From assembly GCF_003014485.1 (NCBI RefSeq), contig NZ_PYGA01000003.1:124001-188000 (forward strand): a stretch of DNA of 64,000 nt, given 5' to 3'. Below, one piece after another: positions 6,430 to 15,353 of this stretch. The DNA is from Murinocardiopsis flavida (GTDB lineage: Bacteria > Actinomycetota > Actinomycetes > Streptosporangiales > Streptosporangiaceae). The translations under genes and the position numbers were made by a program. Below the pieces are notes generated by a model, which worked only from the letters and a program-made list of their open reading frames with translations, searched no databases and was not told the origin of the DNA. Position 1 is the stretch's first letter. Each line of letters starts with the position of its first letter.

Positions 6430-8715
6430 GTGCACGAATGGGAGTCGACCCTCCAACGGCTGTGGCGTGAGAATACCCGGACCTCGACTGTCACCCATGT
6501 GGAGCGCGTGGCTCCTAGCGACGGGGTAAGTGAAGAGTGGCCGGATTGGACGCCGTCCGCACTGGTGGAGAGCTTGGCCGCAGCCGGGATCTCCGCTCCG
6601 TGGTCGCACCAGGTCGCCGCCGCCGACCTCGCGCGTGCCGGCGGCAACGTGATCATATCGACTGGCACGGCCTCCGGGAAGTCGCTCGCCTTCCTGCTGC
6701 CGTGCGCCGAGGCCGTCGAGGACGGCGGAACGGTCCTCTACCTCTCCCCCACCAAGGCGCTCGCCGCCGATCAGCTGCGGAGCGTGCGGGAACTCGCCCT
6801 GCCCGGGCTGCGCGCCGCCACCTACGACGGCGACACCCCGCGCGACGAGCGCACCTGGATCCGCTCGCACGCCAACTACGTGCTCACCAACCCCGACATG
6901 CTGCATCGCGGCATCCTGCGCAGGCACGCGGCCTGGGCGGGGTTCCTGCGGCGGCTCCGCTACGTGGTCATCGACGAGGCGCACCGCTACCGGGGGGTGT
7001 TCGGCTCGCACGTGGCGCAGATCGTGCGGCGGCTCCGGCGGGTGTGCGCGCGGCACCGCGGCGAACCGGTGTTCATCCTGGCCTCGGCCACGACCGGCAC
7101 ACCGGAGGAGAGCGCCGAGCGGCTCACCGGGCTGCCGGTGCGGGCGGTCTCGGTCGACCGGTCGCCCCGCCCCGCGCTCAGCTTCGCCCTGGTCGAGCCG
7201 GACCTGACGGAGGCGCGCGGAGAGCGCGGCGCCCCGGTGCGCAGGACCGCCACCGCCGAGGCGGCCGACCTGCTCGCCGCCCTCGCCGCCGACGGGGTGC
7301 GGACGCTGGCGTTCGCGCGCTCGCGCCAGGGTGCCGAGGTCATCGCGATGTCGGCGCAGCGGATCCTCGCCGACACGAGGTCGCACGACTTGGCGCGCAG
7401 GGTGGCGGCGTACCGCGGCGGGTACCTGGCGGGCGAGCGGCGCGAACTGGAGGAGGCGCTGCGAACGGGCGAGCTGCGGGCCCTCGCCGCGACCAACGCG
7501 CTGGAGCTCGGGGTCGACATCACCGGGCTCGACGCGGTGCTGATCACCGGCTGGCCGGGGACGCTGGCGTCGCTGTGGCAGCAGGCGGGGCGGGCCGGGC
7601 GCAGGGGCGACCACGCCCTGGCGGTGTTCATCGCGCGCGACGACCCGCTCGACACCTACTTGGCGCATCACCCCGACGCGATCTTCGGGCGGCCGATGGA
7701 GGCGGTGGTCCTCGACCCCGACAACCCGTACGTCCTCGGGCCGCACCTGTGCGCGGCCGCCGAGGAGATCGCCCTGACTGAGGACGACCTCCCGGTGTTC
7801 GGACCGGCGGCCGAAGGCGTGCTCGCCGACCTGGTGCGCCGCGGCCTGCTGCGCCGCCGGCCCCGCGGCTGGTTCTGGGCGCACAAGGAGCCGGCCGCCG
7901 ACCTCGCCGACATCCGCGGTGCGGGCGGCGCGCCGGTGCAGATCGTCGACGCCGGAAGCGGGCAGCTCCTCGGCACCATCGACGACGCGGCGGCGCACGG
8001 AGCGGTCCACGAAGGGGCGGTGTACCTGCACCAGGGCCAGACCTACGTCGTGGACCGGCTGGACCTGGACGACGAAGTGGCCCTGGTGCACGCGGAGGAC
8101 CCCCCGTACAGCACGTGGTCGCGCGAGGTGACCGAGATCGAGGTGCGGTCGGCGCTGCGCGAGGAGGAGTGGGGCGCGGCGGCGACCGTCCACTTCGGTG
8201 AGGTGCGGGTGACCCGGCAGGTCGTGGGCTACCTCAAACGGGATGTGCGCACGGGCGCGGTGCTGGGCGAGCAGCCGCTCGACCTGCCAGAGCGCACGCT
8301 GCACACGCGCGCCGTGTGGTGGACGCTCTCGCCCGACGCGGAGAAGCGCCTGCTCGCCGACGCGGTGGAACTGCGCGGTGCGGCGCACGCCGCCGAACAT
8401 GCGGCGATCGGCCTGCTGCCGCTGTTCGCGACCTGCGACCGCTGGGACATCGGCGGGGTGTCGACCGCGCTGCACGCGGACACCGGGCGGCTGACCGTGT
8501 TCGTCTACGACGGCCACGAGGGCGGGGCGGGGTTCGCGGAGCGCGGCTTCGCGGCGGCGCGGGAGTGGCTCGCGGCGACCCGCGAGGCGATCGCCAACTG
8601 CGAGTGCCGGGACGGGTGCCCGTCGTGCATCCAGTCGCCCAAGTGCGGCAGCGGCAACGACCCGTTGGACAAGGACGGGGCGCTGCGGCTGCTCGGGGAG
8701 GTCCTGAGCGGCTGA
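6430..8715 (+). CDS. DEAH-box helicase with C-terminal DUF1998 Zn domain (MrfA/YprA type)
   Basis: A superfamily 2 helicase of about 761 residues. It has Walker A STGTASGKS, motif Ia SPTKALAADQ, the DEAH box VIDEAHRY, motif III LASATTG, motif VI QQAGRAGRRG, and at the end the four-Cys cluster C-E-C-x3-GCPSC-x5-KCG of DUF1998 proteins. Bacillus MrfA, of the same architecture, is a 3'-5' helicase that works with the nuclease MrfB in mitomycin-adduct repair; no MrfB neighbour is seen. GTG 6430 with GGGAGG upstream is my start; ATG 6400 is in frame. The gene is the 'DECH helicase' that routinely neighbours actinobacterial Tad loci. Confidence 0.9.
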   Translation: MHEWESTLQRLWRENTRTSTVTHVERVAPSDGVSEEWPDWTPSALVESLAAAGISAPWSHQVAAADLARAGGNVIISTGTASGKSLAFLLPCAEAVEDGGTVLYLSPTKALAADQLRSVRELALPGLRAATYDGDTPRDERTWIRSHANYVLTNPDMLHRGILRRHAAWAGFLRRLRYVVIDEAHRYRGVFGSHVAQIVRRLRRVCARHRGEPVFILASATTGTPEESAERLTGLPVRAVSVDRSPRPALSFALVEPDLTEARGERGAPVRRTATAEAADLLAALAADGVRTLAFARSRQGAEVIAMSAQRILADTRSHDLARRVAAYRGGYLAGERRELEEALRTGELRALAATNALELGVDITGLDAVLITGWPGTLASLWQQAGRAGRRGDHALAVFIARDDPLDTYLAHHPDAIFGRPMEAVVLDPDNPYVLGPHLCAAAEEIALTEDDLPVFGPAAEGVLADLVRRGLLRRRPRGWFWAHKEPAADLADIRGAGGAPVQIVDAGSGQLLGTIDDAAAHGAVHEGAVYLHQGQTYVVDRLDLDDEVALVHAEDPPYSTWSREVTEIEVRSALREEEWGAAATVHFGEVRVTRQVVGYLKRDVRTGAVLGEQPLDLPERTLHTRAVWWTLSPDAEKRLLADAVELRGAAHAAEHAAIGLLPLFATCDRWDIGGVSTALHADTGRLTVFVYDGHEGGAGFAERGFAAAREWLAATREAIANCECRDGCPSCIQSPKCGSGNDPLDKDGALRLLGEVLSG

Positions 8716-8977
8716 GCGCGGAACCGCCGGGGGAGGGTCGCCGGTGCGGAGGCCGCCCGGGGCGGTGCCGCTCACCGGGCACCGCGGGCCGGAAGACCCC
8801 GGGGGACACGGTGACCCACGAAGGGGTCGGCGGCGCGGCGCGGCGCGCCGCGGCGGAGCCGGACGACGTGTCGGCGGGCGGGCCGTATTGGGGTGGTGCG
8901 CGGTTTCGGGGCGGCGGCGAGCAGTTCGCGCAATGGGCTCATGGGTTCCGTGCCTTTCCGGTGGGCTCGGGCGGGGG
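8716..8977. other. Gap with only doubtful reading frames
   Basis: GC-rich sequence between the helicase stop and the end of the Tad operon. A minus-strand frame at 8772-8942 (56 codons, ATG preceded by GGAAAGG) exists, but its product is low in hydrophobic core residues and Arg-rich like an antisense shadow. I see no clear terminator or RNA. Confidence 0.4.
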
Positions 8978-9196
8978 TCACTGAGCGGTCGGGCCGCCGG
9001 GCGGCTGCTCTGGCGGGTCGGGCGGGTCGGTGGGTGCGGACGGCGGCGGGCGGTGCGGATCGGGGGCCGGGCCGCGGCCGGGGCACCGGGCCTGGGGCCG
9101 CACCGCGCACGAGTGGACGGGGCGGGGGCGCTGCGGCCGGTGCCGCGCCGCGTGCAGTGGACAGCGGGGCCGGGTGCCGCCGTCGCTCGGACTCAT
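8978..9196 (-). CDS. Doubtful small Pro/Arg-rich ORF at the end of the Tad operon
   Basis: A 72-codon frame that starts at ATG 9196 with AGGAAAGGA 7 nt upstream and begins 25 bp after the stop of the preceding operon gene. The product has about one third Pro plus Arg, four Cys or Cys-Pro elements and no hydrophobic segment. The ribosome-binding site and spacing argue for a gene; the composition argues for chance. I recognise no family. Confidence 0.3.
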   Translation of the reverse strand: MSPSDGGTRPRCPLHAARHRPQRPRPVHSCAVRPQARCPGRGPAPDPHRPPPSAPTDPPDPPEQPPGGPTAQ

Positions 9197-9221
9197 GGGG
9201 GTGTCCTTTCCTGAGTGGGTG

Positions 9222-9947
9222 CTAGTCCGGCCCGGTGGTCCGGCGGCGGCCGCGGTAGCGGGGTGGGAAGCGCGGCCAGCCCACGCTGAGCCGCAGGACG
9301 AGGACCACTGCCGCCAGCAGTCCGAGCGCGCAGGACGGCGCGTAGCGCAGCAGGCCCGGCGATCGTGCGGGGGCCACCGGGTCGTGGCCGTACCGGACGG
9401 AGAGGTCGGCCGGTGCGGTGGGAGTGCCCGACGGCTCGGGTGTGGACGGTGCCAGGCGGGCGGACTTGGCGCGGGGGGAGTCGCGGGACGGCGGCGGTGG
9501 CGGCGACGGCGAGGCCCCTGGGGAGGGCTCAGAGGGCGGTGACGGTGTGGGCGCGGGGTGTCGGACGCCCACACCGTCACCTCGGGAGGTGGTCGTGGCC
9601 GCCGATTCCGGCCGTCGCGGCGGGGGAGTCGGGGGCGCCGGGGCCGGGGTGGTGACGGGGGGTTCGGGGACCTGTGGCGGCGGTTCGACCGAGGGCTGCG
9701 GCGGCGCCGGGACGGAGGGGTCGGGCGAGATCAGCGGCGACGGCGCGGTCGCACCGGTACCGGGCGGCGGAGCGGTGTCGGGGATCGCGGCCGGTCCCCC
9801 GGGCGACGCAGCGGTTGCGTTGTCGTGGCGCGCACGGAGCCGCGGCTCGCCGCCGGTGGTGTCGGCGGCGGCGCAGCACAGCAGTGCGGTGCCCACAGCG
9901 AGGAGCAGGCGCAGCGAGCGGGCGGCGGGCAGGTGCGGCGGGACCAT
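9222..9947 (-). CDS. Pro-rich exported membrane-anchored protein in the Tad operon
   Basis: A 241-residue protein with an N-terminal signal-like segment (residues about 10-28, LRLLLAVGTALLCCAA), a long extracytoplasmic region of about 160 residues dominated by Pro, Ser, Thr and Ala, and one C-terminal membrane helix (about 205-225) followed by a basic tail. GGAG sits 6 nt upstream of ATG 9947, and the gene starts 25 bp after the TadE-like gene, so it is in the same operon. The Pro-rich spacer suggests a cell-wall-spanning element for the pilus; this is inference. No homologous domain is recognised. Confidence 0.65.
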   Translation of the reverse strand: MVPPHLPAARSLRLLLAVGTALLCCAAADTTGGEPRLRARHDNATAASPGGPAAIPDTAPPPGTGATAPSPLISPDPSVPAPPQPSVEPPPQVPEPPVTTPAPAPPTPPPRRPESAATTTSRGDGVGVRHPAPTPSPPSEPSPGASPSPPPPPSRDSPRAKSARLAPSTPEPSGTPTAPADLSVRYGHDPVAPARSPGLLRYAPSCALGLLAAVVLVLRLSVGWPRFPPRYRGRRRTTGPD

Positions 9948-9972
9948 GGACGGCTCCGGGGGCGCGGCGGGA

Positions 9973-10374
9973 TCAGGGGGCGGGCGGGTGATCGGCGGGG
10001 CCCGCGCGGGCGGCGGCCGACAATGAGCCGGCGCCGAGCCGCGCCGGGAGTTCGACCGTGGTGTCGATGACCGTCCCGTTCAGGCGGCACGCGGTGAGCC
10101 GCGCGCCGTTGGCCGAGGCGGTGGCGCGGGCGCTCGCACAGGCCGGGGCGGCGCCCTGCGCGGCGTCGCGTGCGCCGGCGAGCGCGGCGAGGTCGGCCGC
10201 AGAGGAGGCGCGCTGGCGATCGGCGCGGACGCTCGCGACCAGCACCATGGCCGTCGCCGTGAACCAGACGATCGCGCAGACGGAGAGCACCCAGACGGTG
10301 CCCGACCCGGTGTCGCCGCGGAACCGGAGCGGTGTGCGGCTGCGGCGGGCCAGGGCAGGGGCGGGCGGGCTCAT
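9973..10374 (-). CDS. TadE-like pseudopilin, helicase/secretion-neighbourhood type
   Basis: A 133-residue protein with RGDTGSGTVWVL as prepilin-type leader end (Gly before the hydrophobic helix), a single helix at about 25-48 and the downstream block ADRQRASSAADLAALAGA. This block is the hallmark of the actinobacterial TadE-like proteins found beside the DECH helicase (Rv3654c in M. tuberculosis). It carries several Cys residues that could form a disulfide outside the membrane. Likely a minor pilin processed by prepilin peptidase. Its ATG overlaps the stop of the upstream TadE gene, so translation is coupled. Confidence 0.85.
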   Translation of the reverse strand: MSPPAPALARRSRTPLRFRGDTGSGTVWVLSVCAIVWFTATAMVLVASVRADRQRASSAADLAALAGARDAAQGAAPACASARATASANGARLTACRLNGTVIDTTVELPARLGAGSLSAAARAGPADHPPAP

Positions 10375-10721
10375 GGCGACTCCTCCACCGGAGTGGCCGC
10401 CTCGGCATGGACCTCGAACGGGCCGGGGAGCCCGGGTGCGATCGGCACGGGCGCGCTCAGCCGGACCCTGGCGAACCGGGAATCGGTGCTGATCCGCGCG
10501 CGGGCCTGTGGCGGCGCGACCTGGTCGATGAGCGTGTGGACGGCGTCGGGCTCCTCGCCGCGCGCGAGCGCCCTGGCGCCGACACGGGCGGCGTCGACAC
10601 AGGACAGGTGCGTGGTGGCGGCGTGGATGGCGGCGAGCGCGATACCGAGCAGCAGCATGAGGCTGGGCAGCGCCACAGCGGTCTCGGCGGTGACGGTGCC
10701 ATGATCGGCGGCGGAGGACAT
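10371..10721 (-). CDS. TadE-family minor pilin
   Basis: A 116-residue protein starting MSSAADHGTVTAETAVALPS, with the prepilin pattern G-x4-E (GTVTAETA) followed by the hydrophobic helix LMLLLGIALAAIHAATT, then RVGARALARGE as in TadE proteins. Equivalent to Rv3655c. ATG 10721 lies one base after the stop of the DUF4244 prepilin gene. It should be a minor pseudopilin of the Tad apparatus, inserted in the membrane and cleaved after the Gly. Confidence 0.85.
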   Translation of the reverse strand: MSSAADHGTVTAETAVALPSLMLLLGIALAAIHAATTHLSCVDAARVGARALARGEEPDAVHTLIDQVAPPQARARISTDSRFARVRLSAPVPIAPGLPGPFEVHAEAATPVEESP

Positions 10722-10722
10722 C

Positions 10723-10944
10723 TCAGCCGCCGACCGAGAGCGCATCGGTGACCATACTGGTGAGGGCGCTGCGTACCGCCCCACTGGTCAGAATCGCGTA
10801 CAACACCGCCGCGAAAGCACAGGCGGCTACTGTTCCCAAAGCGTACTCAGCTGTTGACATGGCGTAATCAGTGCGGGTGGGTGCCGCGGCCCGCCTGGCG
10901 GCGGCTCGCAGCACGGCGGTGGGCGCGGACGACAGGGACGGCAT
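10723..10944 (-). CDS. DUF4244 Flp-like major prepilin
   Basis: A 73-residue protein whose C-terminal half is MSTAEYALGTVAACAFAAVL, the DUF4244/Flp signature with the conserved Glu-Tyr at the start of the hydrophobic helix. The first 28 residues form a basic leader (AAARRAAAPTRTDYA) typical of type IVb prepilins. Start ATG 10944 has AGGAGG 5 nt upstream; the longer frame to 11208 is discarded. By size and position (Rv3656c equivalent) it is the likely main pilus subunit. A 285-bp leader region separates it from tadC, so it may have its own promoter and higher expression. Confidence 0.88.
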   Translation of the reverse strand: MPSLSSAPTAVLRAAARRAAAPTRTDYAMSTAEYALGTVAACAFAAVLYAILTSGAVRSALTSMVTDALSVGG

Positions 10945-11229
10945 GACGGCCTCCTGCGAAAGGGGCGGATGCGTGGGGCCGGAGGCGGAGTCCATCGATG
11001 CGGCCTGACTCCAGAATCCCCGCCGCGGATCGACGGGGAAAGCCGGATTCCGACCCTGTGGACAAGTCCGCCCCCGCCAGGAAAGGAGCCCCCGACCGCA
11101 CCGACCGCCCCGTACCCCGCAGCGCCCGGCGGGGCGTATCGGCGATGGGGCGCTGTGCACCGCCGTCGAGCCGAGAAGCCCCAGGTCGCGGAGCGGCCGG
11201 GCACTCAACGACCGTCGACGCGGGACCGG
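10945..11229. other. Non-coding region between tadC-like and pilin genes
   Basis: No credible gene. It precedes the pilin gene on the minus strand and presumably contains its promoter; I could not pick a convincing -10/-35 pair. Confidence 0.4.
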
Positions 11230-11976
11230 CTACGGCGAGGCGCCGGTGAGGAGTTCGGCCGCCATGGGGACGACGCCGATGAGCACGAAGGCGGGGAGGA
11301 AGCACAAGCCGAGCGGCAGCACCGCGAGGCCCCCCGTGCGCTGCGCGGTGGCGACGGTCCGGGACCGGGCCTGGGAGCGGAGGTCGTCGGCGTGGCGCTG
11401 AAGGACGTCGGCGACCGGCGCCCCGGTGGTGGACGCCCTGGCCAATGCCCTGCCCAGTGCGGCGAGCTCCTCGGGGTGGTCGAGGGACCGCCACGCCGCA
11501 GCGGGGTCGGCGCCCAGCCGGAGGCGTTCGGCGACGGCGACGAGTTCGGCACCGAGCGGGCCCCGCACGGCGCCGGTCACGGCGTCGAGCGCCGCGGGCA
11601 TCGTGCTGCCCGCGCGCAGCGCCGCCGCCAGGAGTTCGACGGTCAGGGGCAGGGCGGCGACGATGCCCGCGGCGCGCTGCCGGGCGCCGCCGATGTCGGT
11701 GCGGCCGAGCCGCCACCACAGTGCGCCGCCGGCGGGCAGTCCGATCAGGACCGCCGCCGGTACTCCGAGCGTGAACGCCAGGGTGCAGGCCGGAGCGCAG
11801 GCGGCGAGGACGCGCAACGGGGTGCCCGCCTGGCGCGGGGCGCGCGCCGCCGGTACCGGCGGCCGGGGCGGGGCGCATAGGGCCGCCAGCCGGTCGGCCG
11901 GTGTGGGCCGGGGCGCTGTGAGCAGCCAGGCCGCGGCGGTGGCGAGGACCGCGACGGCGGCGCCGAGGATGATCAC
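11230..11976 (-). CDS. TadC-like inner-membrane pilus assembly protein (T2SSF domain)
   Basis: A 248-residue membrane protein with a GspF-type domain: LTVELLAAALRAGSTMPAAL and the second conserved stretch GRALARASTTGAPVADVLQRHADDLR, flanked by hydrophobic segments at about 1-20, 65-95 and 210-240. TadB and TadC together form the platform that couples the ATPase TadA to pilin extraction from the membrane. I place the start at GTG 11976, which overlaps the stop of tadB as GTGA; the open frame further upstream is a shadow. Confidence 0.85.
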   Translation of the reverse strand: MIILGAAVAVLATAAAWLLTAPRPTPADRLAALCAPPRPPVPAARAPRQAGTPLRVLAACAPACTLAFTLGVPAAVLIGLPAGGALWWRLGRTDIGGARQRAAGIVAALPLTVELLAAALRAGSTMPAALDAVTGAVRGPLGAELVAVAERLRLGADPAAAWRSLDHPEELAALGRALARASTTGAPVADVLQRHADDLRSQARSRTVATAQRTGGLAVLPLGLCFLPAFVLIGVVPMAAELLTGASP

Positions 11977-12710
11977 CGCGGCTCTCCGGCGTCCAGGGCG
12001 CGGCGGGTCATGCGGTGCGTCCACCAGAGGCCGAGGAGGTCGAGCGCCACCCCGCCGACGAGGCAGCCCAATCCGACGGGGGTGGTGCACAGGAAGAGCA
12101 GGGGCCGTCCGCCCATGCCCGATGACATGGCGAGCCCGGCGACGGGCAGCGCGCTGAGCAGGGCGGCGGTGGCACGGGGCCCGGCGAGCTGCGCGGAGAG
12201 TTCGCTGCGGCGCGACTGCTCCTCGGCGAGCCCGTGCGCCAACCGGTCGACCACCTCGGCGAGGCTGCCGCCGGTCTGCGAGGCGACCCGCCAGCAGCCG
12301 GAGAGGTAGCCGATCCCGGCGCATCCGGGGCGGTCGGCGAGAGCGCGCATGGCGGCGACGGGGTCGCCGCCGCGTGCTGCGGCGAGGACCGGGGTGAACG
12401 CCGGTGCGAGTGCCGGGGGGAGTTCACGGGCGGCCGCGCCGAGTGCTTCGGGCGGTGGGCGTCCGGCACGCAGTTCGGCGGCCAGGACCCGGCAGAGCTC
12501 GATGGTCGATTCGCGCCAGAGGTGGGGTTCGCGGCGGCGGAGTGCGGCGGCCCGGCGCCGGACGGCCGTCCACAGGCGGTGGACGGCGGTTCCGGCAGGA
12601 TCCGCGGGGGGCGCGCACAGCAGGCGGATGCGGATCTGCGCAGCGGAGGGCAGCGACTGGAGGACGACGGTGCCGACCAGGCCGGTGATGAGCAGGATTG
12701 CGGGGATCAT
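11973..12710 (-). CDS. TadB-like inner-membrane pilus assembly protein (T2SSF domain)
   Basis: A 245-residue protein with an N-terminal membrane helix (MIPAILLITGLVGTVVLQ), a cytosolic GspF-type domain (CRVLAAELRAGRPPPEALG, then WRVASQTGGSLAEVVDRLA) and two C-terminal helices. Equivalent to Rv3658c. ATG 12710 has GGAG upstream. It partners with the downstream tadC, whose start overlaps its stop. Confidence 0.87.
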   Translation of the reverse strand: MIPAILLITGLVGTVVLQSLPSAAQIRIRLLCAPPADPAGTAVHRLWTAVRRRAAALRRREPHLWRESTIELCRVLAAELRAGRPPPEALGAAARELPPALAPAFTPVLAAARGGDPVAAMRALADRPGCAGIGYLSGCWRVASQTGGSLAEVVDRLAHGLAEEQSRRSELSAQLAGPRATAALLSALPVAGLAMSSGMGGRPLLFLCTTPVGLGCLVGGVALDLLGLWWTHRMTRRALDAGEPR

Positions 12711-12876
12711 CGCCGCTCCATTCGCGGGGACGGGCGCCGCGGCGCCCGGGGGTTCGCGGGCGGTTCGTGGGCGGGCCGACCGGTCGGTGCGGGTGCGCGC
12801 CGTGCCGGGCCGTGGGAGCCGCGCCGGTGCGGCCTGGGGGTCGGCTCGGGGCCGCGGCGCGGGGCATCGGCAGAGG
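12711..12876. other. Spacer between tadA and tadB
   Basis: 166 bp without a gene. No clear hairpin seen; the two genes could still be one transcript. Confidence 0.35.
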
Positions 12877-14091
12877 TCAACCGGCGGGTGGGGGTTCGCG
12901 GCCGAGCCAGGCGACGCCGATCCGGGCGGTGAGGTCGGCGGCGCCCGCGTGCCGGACGGTCTCGCCGTTCGGCCGGAACTCGACCGCGGGGACGGCCTCG
13001 ACAAGCCCTGAACCGGACCGGCGCAGCACGCACACCTCGGCGACGCGGCGCACACCGCCAGGCTCGCGGACGACATGGACGACCAGCGCGCGAGTGGCGG
13101 CCAACTGGCTGTGGACGGCGTCGCGGCTCAGCCCCGCGGCGCAGCCCAGCGCCTCGATCCGCGCCGGGACGTCGGTCGCGGCGTTGGCGTGCAGAGTGCC
13201 GGTGCCTCCTTCGTGGCCGGTGTTGAAGGCGGCGAGCATGGTGGCGACCTCTTTGCCCCGGACCTCTCCGACGACGAGCCGGTCGGGGCGCATGCGCAGG
13301 GCCTGCCGGACGAGGTGGTGCAGGTCGACGCCGCCGCTGCCCTCGATGTTGGGCGGCCGGGTCTGCAACCGGACGACGTGGGGGTGCTCCGGTCGCAGCT
13401 CAGCGGAGTCCTCGACGAGCAGCAGACGTTCGTCGTGAGCGCACAACGAGAGCAGCGCGGAGAGCAGGGTGGTCTTGCCGGTGCCGGTTCCGCCGCAGAT
13501 GAGGAAGGCGGCGCGTGAGGCGATGAGGGAGCGCAGCAGCCGGGCGCCGATGGGGACGACACCGCCGCATTCGACCAGTTCGGCCAGTGTGAACACCCGG
13601 CGCCGGGTGAGCCGCAGGGAGAGGCAGGCGCCTTCGGGGGCGATGGGCGGCAGCACGGCGTGCAGGCGCGCGCCCGACGGCAGCCGGGCGTCGACCCAGG
13701 GCGCGGCGGCGTCCAACCGCCGTCCGGCCTGGGCGGCGAGGCGCTGAGCGAGGCGGACGACCGATTCGGTGTCGGGGAACCGGATCTCGGGGAGCCTGCG
13801 CAGGCCCGCGCCGTCCTCGATCCACACCTGGTCCGGCGCGTTGACGAGGATGTCGGTGATGAGGGGGTCGGCGAGAAGCGGGTCGAGCGGACCGGCGCCC
13901 GCGAGGTCGGCGCGGAGCAACCGGACGATCGACAGCACCTCGGCGTCGCCCATGACGCCGCGCTCGGCCCGCAGCGCGGCGGCGACCTTGGCGGGGGTGG
14001 GCGCAGCGGAGTCGCGCGCGAGGCGGGCGCGCACGGCGTCGAGGAGCGCGGGGTCGGGCGCGAGGGCCGGGGGTTCGGGGCCGGGGTTCAT
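12877..14091 (-). CDS. tadA: TadA/CpaF-type secretion ATPase
   Basis: A 404-residue hexameric ATPase of the type II/IV secretion family that powers pilus assembly. Walker A GGTGTGKT is at residues 200-207, the Asp-box region has LLVEDSAELRP, and the Walker B segment DRLVVGEVRGKEV and the His-box (LHANAATDVPARIEAL) follow. The N-terminal domain has ITDILVN as in TadA proteins. Equivalent to Rv3659c. ATG 14091 overlaps the stop of the Ssd/CpaE gene as ATGA, which sets the start. Confidence 0.94.
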   Translation of the reverse strand: MNPGPEPPALAPDPALLDAVRARLARDSAAPTPAKVAAALRAERGVMGDAEVLSIVRLLRADLAGAGPLDPLLADPLITDILVNAPDQVWIEDGAGLRRLPEIRFPDTESVVRLAQRLAAQAGRRLDAAAPWVDARLPSGARLHAVLPPIAPEGACLSLRLTRRRVFTLAELVECGGVVPIGARLLRSLIASRAAFLICGGTGTGKTTLLSALLSLCAHDERLLLVEDSAELRPEHPHVVRLQTRPPNIEGSGGVDLHHLVRQALRMRPDRLVVGEVRGKEVATMLAAFNTGHEGGTGTLHANAATDVPARIEALGCAAGLSRDAVHSQLAATRALVVHVVREPGGVRRVAEVCVLRRSGSGLVEAVPAVEFRPNGETVRHAGAADLTARIGVAWLGREPPPAG

Positions 14092-15185
14092 GGCTGCTGG
14101 TCGTCTCGTACGGGCGGTGCGTCGAGGGTGGTCAGTAGGGCGGTGCAGAACGACGCGAGTGGGGATTCGGGGTCGGTGGCGGGGGTGCGGCCGCGGTCGA
14201 GGCAGGCGGCGAGCCGCGGTTCGGCGGCGAAGCTGCCCGCGAGCGGGAGGTCGAGCGCCGTCGCGACGGTCTCGGCGGGGAGCTCCTCGTGCGGGGCGCG
14301 GACCGCCACACGGAGGTCGGCGACGCGGCGGCGCAGGCCGGGCGTGATCCTGCGCGCGGCCATGACCGCGTGCACGTCGGCCGGGACGACCAGCAGCGTG
14401 CGGGTGCTGCGGAGCAGCGCCTCCTCCGCGCATGGGTCGAGTGTGCGCGGGAGGTCGCAGACGACGAGGTCGGTCCCGCGGGCGGCGGAGGCCAGCACGG
14501 CGCGTACGGCGGGGGCGGGCAGCGGCGCGGCGGCCTCGCGCGCCCATGTGACCACGGTGAGGTCGTTGACGCGCGGGAACGCCCGGCGCAGCGCGGGCCA
14601 GTGCATGCGGCCCGCGCGCCCGGCGAAATCGCCCCAGCGCGCGCCGCCGATGTGGTCGCCGCCGATGAGGAGGTCGAGGCCGCCGCCGAGGGGATCGATG
14701 TCGACCAGCGCGGTGCGCCTGCCGGAGCGCTCGCCGGCGAGGGCGAAGGCGACGGCGAACAGGCTGGCCCCCGCGCCGCCTTTGCCGCCGACGACCGAGA
14801 TGACGGCGGCCCGCGCTCGGCGTTCCTCGGTGGCCTCGGCGAACAGTTCGGCGAGGTGGGCCTCGGACTCGGGCAGGGCGAGGACCTCGCGCGCCCCGAT
14901 GCGCAGGGCGGCGTCCCAGATGCCGCCCCGCCCGTCGGCCGGCTCGGCGTCGGCGCCGCCACCGATGACGACGGCGTTCGGATGGCGGTCGGGTTCGAGG
15001 GCTGCCAGCCGGGCCAGGAGGTCGGCGCCGACGACGGCGAGGGGTGCGCGCGGCCACTCGCGCCCGGCCTGCGCGGCGGTGCCCGCGACGGTGACCTCGA
15101 CGTCGGCGGCGGCGGCGAGGCGGAGGAGGTCGTCGAGCAGGTCGGGGTCGTCGGTGACGATGAGGGGACGGGCGGTGCTTGCCAT
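14088..15185 (-). CDS. CpaE/Ssd-like MinD-family ATPase of the Tad locus
   Basis: A 365-residue protein with an N-terminal receiver-like region (residues 1-120) and a MinD/ParA-type ATPase domain. The P-loop reads GGKGGAGAS: it keeps the signature Lys of deviant Walker A motifs but has Ala where the P-loop Lys before Ser/Thr normally stands. VDIDPLGGGLDLLIG is the A' motif and DLVVCDLPRTL the Walker B strand. It corresponds to Rv3660c (Ssd, septum-site determining) and to TadZ/CpaE, which place the pilus machine in the cell. First gene of the Tad operon, ATG 15185 after GGAAGG. Confidence 0.87.
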   Translation of the reverse strand: MASTARPLIVTDDPDLLDDLLRLAAAADVEVTVAGTAAQAGREWPRAPLAVVGADLLARLAALEPDRHPNAVVIGGGADAEPADGRGGIWDAALRIGAREVLALPESEAHLAELFAEATEERRARAAVISVVGGKGGAGASLFAVAFALAGERSGRRTALVDIDPLGGGLDLLIGGDHIGGARWGDFAGRAGRMHWPALRRAFPRVNDLTVVTWAREAAAPLPAPAVRAVLASAARGTDLVVCDLPRTLDPCAEEALLRSTRTLLVVPADVHAVMAARRITPGLRRRVADLRVAVRAPHEELPAETVATALDLPLAGSFAAEPRLAACLDRGRTPATDPESPLASFCTALLTTLDAPPVRDDQQP

Positions 15186-15353
15186 GGGCTCGCCTTCCGG
15201 AACCGGGGTCGTGCGTCCACGGTCGCCCGGCCGGGAGCCCCGGCGAAAGCGCGATCCGCCGGCCTGTGGACAACCGGTTCCGGCGCCGCGGAAATGGGCC
15301 TGGCGGCGGAGAATCCCGGTGCGCGGCCGCCAGTCCTGTGCGAGCTTCGACGT

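Noticed and set aside
6397..8775. A 792-codon minus-strand frame antisense to the helicase
   Set aside because: Its product is rich in Arg, Gly, His, Val and Gln without any domain, the typical shadow of a high-GC gene; the plus strand has full helicase motifs.
12711..14087. Extra plus-strand frames across tadA
   Set aside because: Shadow frames of the TadA gene with no ribosome-binding site.
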